From the NCBI GenBank assembly GCA_905216195.1, contig CAJMSX010000090.1, forward strand, positions 1 through 7,165: DNA of 7,165 nucleotides, in the 5' to 3' direction. Source of the DNA: an uncultured bacterium. GTDB lineage: Bacteria; Bacteroidota; Bacteroidia; Bacteroidales; Marinifilaceae. Under the pieces are notes generated by a model. The model did no database searches. It was not told the origin of the DNA and worked only from the letters and a program-made list of their open reading frames with translations. This document shows, piece by piece, positions 5,358-7,165 of this stretch. Each line of letters starts with the position of its first letter. Position 1 is the stretch's first letter. Position numbers and translations under genes: made by a program.

Positions 5358-6149
5358 TCAGATCATTCCGGTAAGGTCCGGGGTTTCGTCCGGAGTGGTG
5401 GCCGGAACGAAGGGACCGGGTAAGCCGTCTTGAAAGCGGACCTGCAGATGTGTCCCGTCACAAAAAGGTTTGTTAGCGGAAACCCCACAGCGACATAAAG
5501 TTACCCGATTCCGGATTTCATAGGGATGACATTCGCTGTCCTCCAGAGGAATACCTCCTTTTACCCATAGGGGACCGCTGCATTGTTTTTGCGGGTCTTC
5601 AATCAGACTCAGGGAAGGTGTAAGCGCTGGTTCTGCAAATTCATCTTTTTTTTTATCTTTTATTTTCAATCGTCCGGAAGGACAGTAAAAGGTTTCGCGT
5701 AGCGTCAGATCGCGGGCTTCTTCCTTATCGGAATGTTCCACCAATTCCCATACCGTGCCTTTCGCCATGCAAAAACGGGCGTGGACGCAATATTTGATGT
5801 TGTCTTTTAATTGTAGTTCCGGACCGTCATAGGTTTCGGCTTCGTCCAGCAGAGGAGTGCGGGGAGCTGTGAGGGAAGAATCCCAGTCGATCTGAGAATG
5901 CGTGCCGTCGCAGAACGGCTTGGTGTGAGAATGACCGCAACGACAGAGCGGCATGGGGTCGTTTTCGGTTTTATAGACATGTCCCGTTTTATATTCCCAG
6001 GCTTCGCCTGCTGCATTGGGAATAATAAATTCCTGTTGTAGAAGTGGCCGGCCATAAACAAAATACGGTCCTTTGGTATCGATGATGATGGAAAATCCCT
6101 TTCCTATCGTCGGTGTTCCCGGTTCTATTTTCGCTTTTTCTTTTTCCAT
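5358..6149 (-). CDS. Double-CDGSH iron-sulfur protein with a divergent ferredoxin-like middle domain
   Basis: The product is 263 residues, cytoplasmic (no signal peptide or membrane helix). It has two complete CDGSH motifs, C-x-C-x2-S-x3-P-x-C-D-G-T-H: C69, C71, C80, H84 and C219, C221, C230, H234. Each should bind a 2Fe-2S cluster with three Cys and one His. Between them, KYCVHARFCMAKG (C121, C127) and FYCPSG (C156) match the pattern of the divergent 4Fe-4S domain (Fer4_19/DUF1271: C-x-H-A-x3-C ... C-P-S-G). C190 and C207 are extra cysteines. CDGSH proteins act in redox and iron-sulfur or iron homeostasis; the substrate here is unknown. The ATG at 6147-6149 is the first in frame and gives a charged N-terminus. 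An upstream terminator isolates it from the TPM gene, so it should have its own promoter in 6150-6265; I see no exact TAnnTTTG there. Confidence 0.88.
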   Translation of the reverse strand: MEKEKAKIEPGTPTIGKGFSIIIDTKGPYFVYGRPLLQQEFIIPNAAGEAWEYKTGHVYKTENDPMPLCRCGHSHTKPFCDGTHSQIDWDSSLTAPRTPLLDEAETYDGPELQLKDNIKYCVHARFCMAKGTVWELVEHSDKEEARDLTLRETFYCPSGRLKIKDKKKDEFAEPALTPSLSLIEDPQKQCSGPLWVKGGIPLEDSECHPYEIRNRVTLCRCGVSANKPFCDGTHLQVRFQDGLPGPFVPATTPDETPDLTGMI

Positions 6150-6265
6150 AAGTGGTTTTGTAAAATAAATCGTCTCTCTCTGTTATACTTTCTCCGGTAG
6201 AAAAAGTTCCGAATCCGTTTTAGATTCCCCGGTGAGACGTTTGGAAAGAGAAAGGGACATCCGTG

Positions 6266-6301
6266 AAAAAAAATACCTGCACCGGGTTATCGGCGCAGGT
6301 A
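6266..6301 (-). terminator. Rho-independent terminator of the TPM-domain gene
   Basis: Read on the minus strand, TACCTGC (6301-6295), a G-T wobble and CCG pair with CGG and GCAGGTA (to 6274) around a six-base loop, giving an 11-pair stem, followed immediately by eight T (6273-6266). It lies 22 bases beyond the stop at 6323 and separates this gene from the CDGSH gene downstream. Confidence 0.85.
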
Positions 6302-6322
6302 AAGTATTCTTGTGCGAGGTGC

Positions 6323-7087
6323 TTACCAACTCCCGCTGGCACCTCCCCCGCCGAAGCTGCCCCCGCCGAATCCGCCGAAAGAACCGCCTCCACCGCTGAA
6401 AGAGCCGAAGCTGCTGCCCCCGCCTCCGAATCCTCCGAAAAAAATAGGGGGAAATCCGTCTTTTCCTCTGCTTCCTGTTGTGAAACCGTGGCGTCTGCGG
6501 AAAAACAAAGGCAGAATAAAAATAAGTCCGAAAGGAATCAATAACCAGGCAATTCCTCCATCGGAATTACGTTTGGCATATTGTTCTGCCGTATATTCAC
6601 CTCCGGTCAGGTCCATCAGTACCTGCGTGGCTTTATCGATACCGTTGTAATAGTGTCCTTCCTGAAAAGCGGGTAACAATTCATTTCGGATGATGCGGGA
6701 AGCGATGGCGTCGGGGACAACTCCTTCCAGCCCGTATCCTACCGCTATCGCGACTTGTCCTTTTTCCCGGGACGTCTTGGGTTTAACCAGTAACAAGATC
6801 CCGTTGTCTTTCCCCTTTTGGCCGATACCCCATTTTTCAGCCAGCCGTTGTGCATAATCGTTCGGGGCATACCCGTTTAGCGAAGGAACAGTTACTACCG
6901 CGATTTGAGTAGAAGAGGTATCGTTAAAAGCCCGTAATTTTTGTTCCAGGGCCGCCTGTTGCTGAGGGGTAAGCAAGTTTGTAAAATCGTTCACAATTCG
7001 TTTGGGACGCATCGGTTCCGGAAAATCCTGTGCTTGCCCCAGGATAAATGCGAACAGAAAGATAAAGAGGAAATAAAATCGTTTCAT
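6323..7087 (-). CDS. TPM-domain protein with C-terminal membrane helix and Gly-rich tail
   Basis: The product is 254 residues. It begins with a signal peptide (MKRFYFLFIFLFAFILGQAQ, cleavage about 18-20). The TPM domain (DUF477/Psb32-like) spans about 28-160: IVNDFTNLLTPQQQAALEQKL, STQIAVVTVPSLNGYAPNDY, KWGIGQKGKDNGILLLV, VAIAVGYGLEGVVPDAIASRI. A membrane helix follows (178-196), an Arg cluster (RRRHG, 197-201) and a tail from about 205 rich in Gly, Ser and Phe, ending SGSW. The layout puts the TPM domain in the periplasm and the tail in the cytoplasm. Relatives are often called methanol dehydrogenase regulatory proteins by old naming and often sit beside lemA; their biochemical role in Bacteroidetes is unsettled. 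The ATG at 7085-7087 is the natural start because the signal peptide begins there. A strong terminator ends the unit. Confidence 0.9.
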   Translation of the reverse strand: MKRFYFLFIFLFAFILGQAQDFPEPMRPKRIVNDFTNLLTPQQQAALEQKLRAFNDTSSTQIAVVTVPSLNGYAPNDYAQRLAEKWGIGQKGKDNGILLLVKPKTSREKGQVAIAVGYGLEGVVPDAIASRIIRNELLPAFQEGHYYNGIDKATQVLMDLTGGEYTAEQYAKRNSDGGIAWLLIPFGLIFILPLFFRRRHGFTTGSRGKDGFPPIFFGGFGGGGSSFGSFSGGGGSFGGFGGGSFGGGGASGSW

Positions 7088-7129
7088 ATCTTTTTTAATT
7101 TAATCCGGTTTTCAAAAGCGGAATTCCTA

Positions 7130-7165
7130 CTATTTCTCTTTTTTAAAAGAAATTTCGTCCGAAAG
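7130..7165 (-). CDS. Possible 3' tail of an upstream gene (edge fragment)
   Basis: One minus-strand frame entering from the right edge reads LSDEISFKKEK then TAG (7130-7132), a plausible charged C-terminus 42 bases before the TPM start. The absence of an exact promoter in 7088-7129 would fit co-transcription. LemA is a frequent partner of TPM proteins, but twelve codons cannot identify it, and a second frame stays open to overlap the TPM ATG. Confidence 0.25.
   Translation of the reverse strand, partial: LSDEISFKKEK

Noticed and set aside
6263..6650. Long Pro/Ala-rich + strand frames opposite the end of the TPM gene
   Set aside because: They are antisense shadows of the GC-rich codons for the Gly-rich tail; the minus-strand protein has a signal peptide, a known domain and a terminator.
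1..7165. CRISPR array or phase-variable invertible promoter
   Set aside because: No regularly spaced direct repeats exist, and the inverted repeats seen are short and adjacent rather than flanking a promoter segment.

Overview
The window looks like chromosomal DNA from a Bacteroidales bacterium. The grounds are moderate AT-richness, weak A-rich ribosome-binding regions, a perfect Bacteroidetes -7 element (TAnnTTTG) ahead of two transcription units, and a gene set typical of that order: a TlpA-like periplasmic thiol oxidoreductase, a DUF389 membrane protein, a CDGSH protein and a TPM-domain protein. Genus cannot be fixed; an Odoribacter-like gut organism is only a guess.

Layout. Bases 1-879 hold the 3' end of an unrecognised + strand gene, followed by a strong hairpin terminator (942-983). 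Bases 1022-2340 form an AT-rich minus-strand accessory patch. In its direction of transcription it contains a 40-residue ORF with an internal repeat, a promoter-like site, a glycine-rich small-peptide gene apparently broken by a one-base frameshift, a 110-residue three-helix membrane protein, and a 5'-truncated remnant of a TraB/GumN-like gene. Bases 2411-2501 are a GC-rich island that can fold into a multi-helix structure. Then come two + strand genes, the TlpA-like oxidoreductase (2590-3591) and the DUF389 protein (3863-5233). Bases 5292-5339 are a 48-bp inverted repeat resembling an IS3-family end, lying between convergent genes. The minus-strand genes for a two-CDGSH iron-sulfur protein (5358-6149) and a TPM-domain protein with a glycine-rich tail (6323-7087) complete the window, separated by a good minus-strand terminator (6266-6301). 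A possible gene tail lies at the right edge.

How the genes relate. The four long recognised genes look like ordinary envelope, redox and iron-sulfur housekeeping genes; nothing ties them into one pathway. The unusual part is 1413-2052. There the glycine-rich peptide gene and the small membrane-protein gene are bracketed by two copies of an 11-bp direct repeat (TACCTTATAGA, 15 of 17 matching when extended), and the right-hand neighbour on the minus strand is a gene that has lost its N-terminal half. A small glycine-rich amphiphile next to a small multi-helix membrane protein is the arrangement of a bacteriocin or toxin gene with its immunity gene. The sequence permits that reading but does not prove it, and the peptide gene seems to be decayed in this strain.
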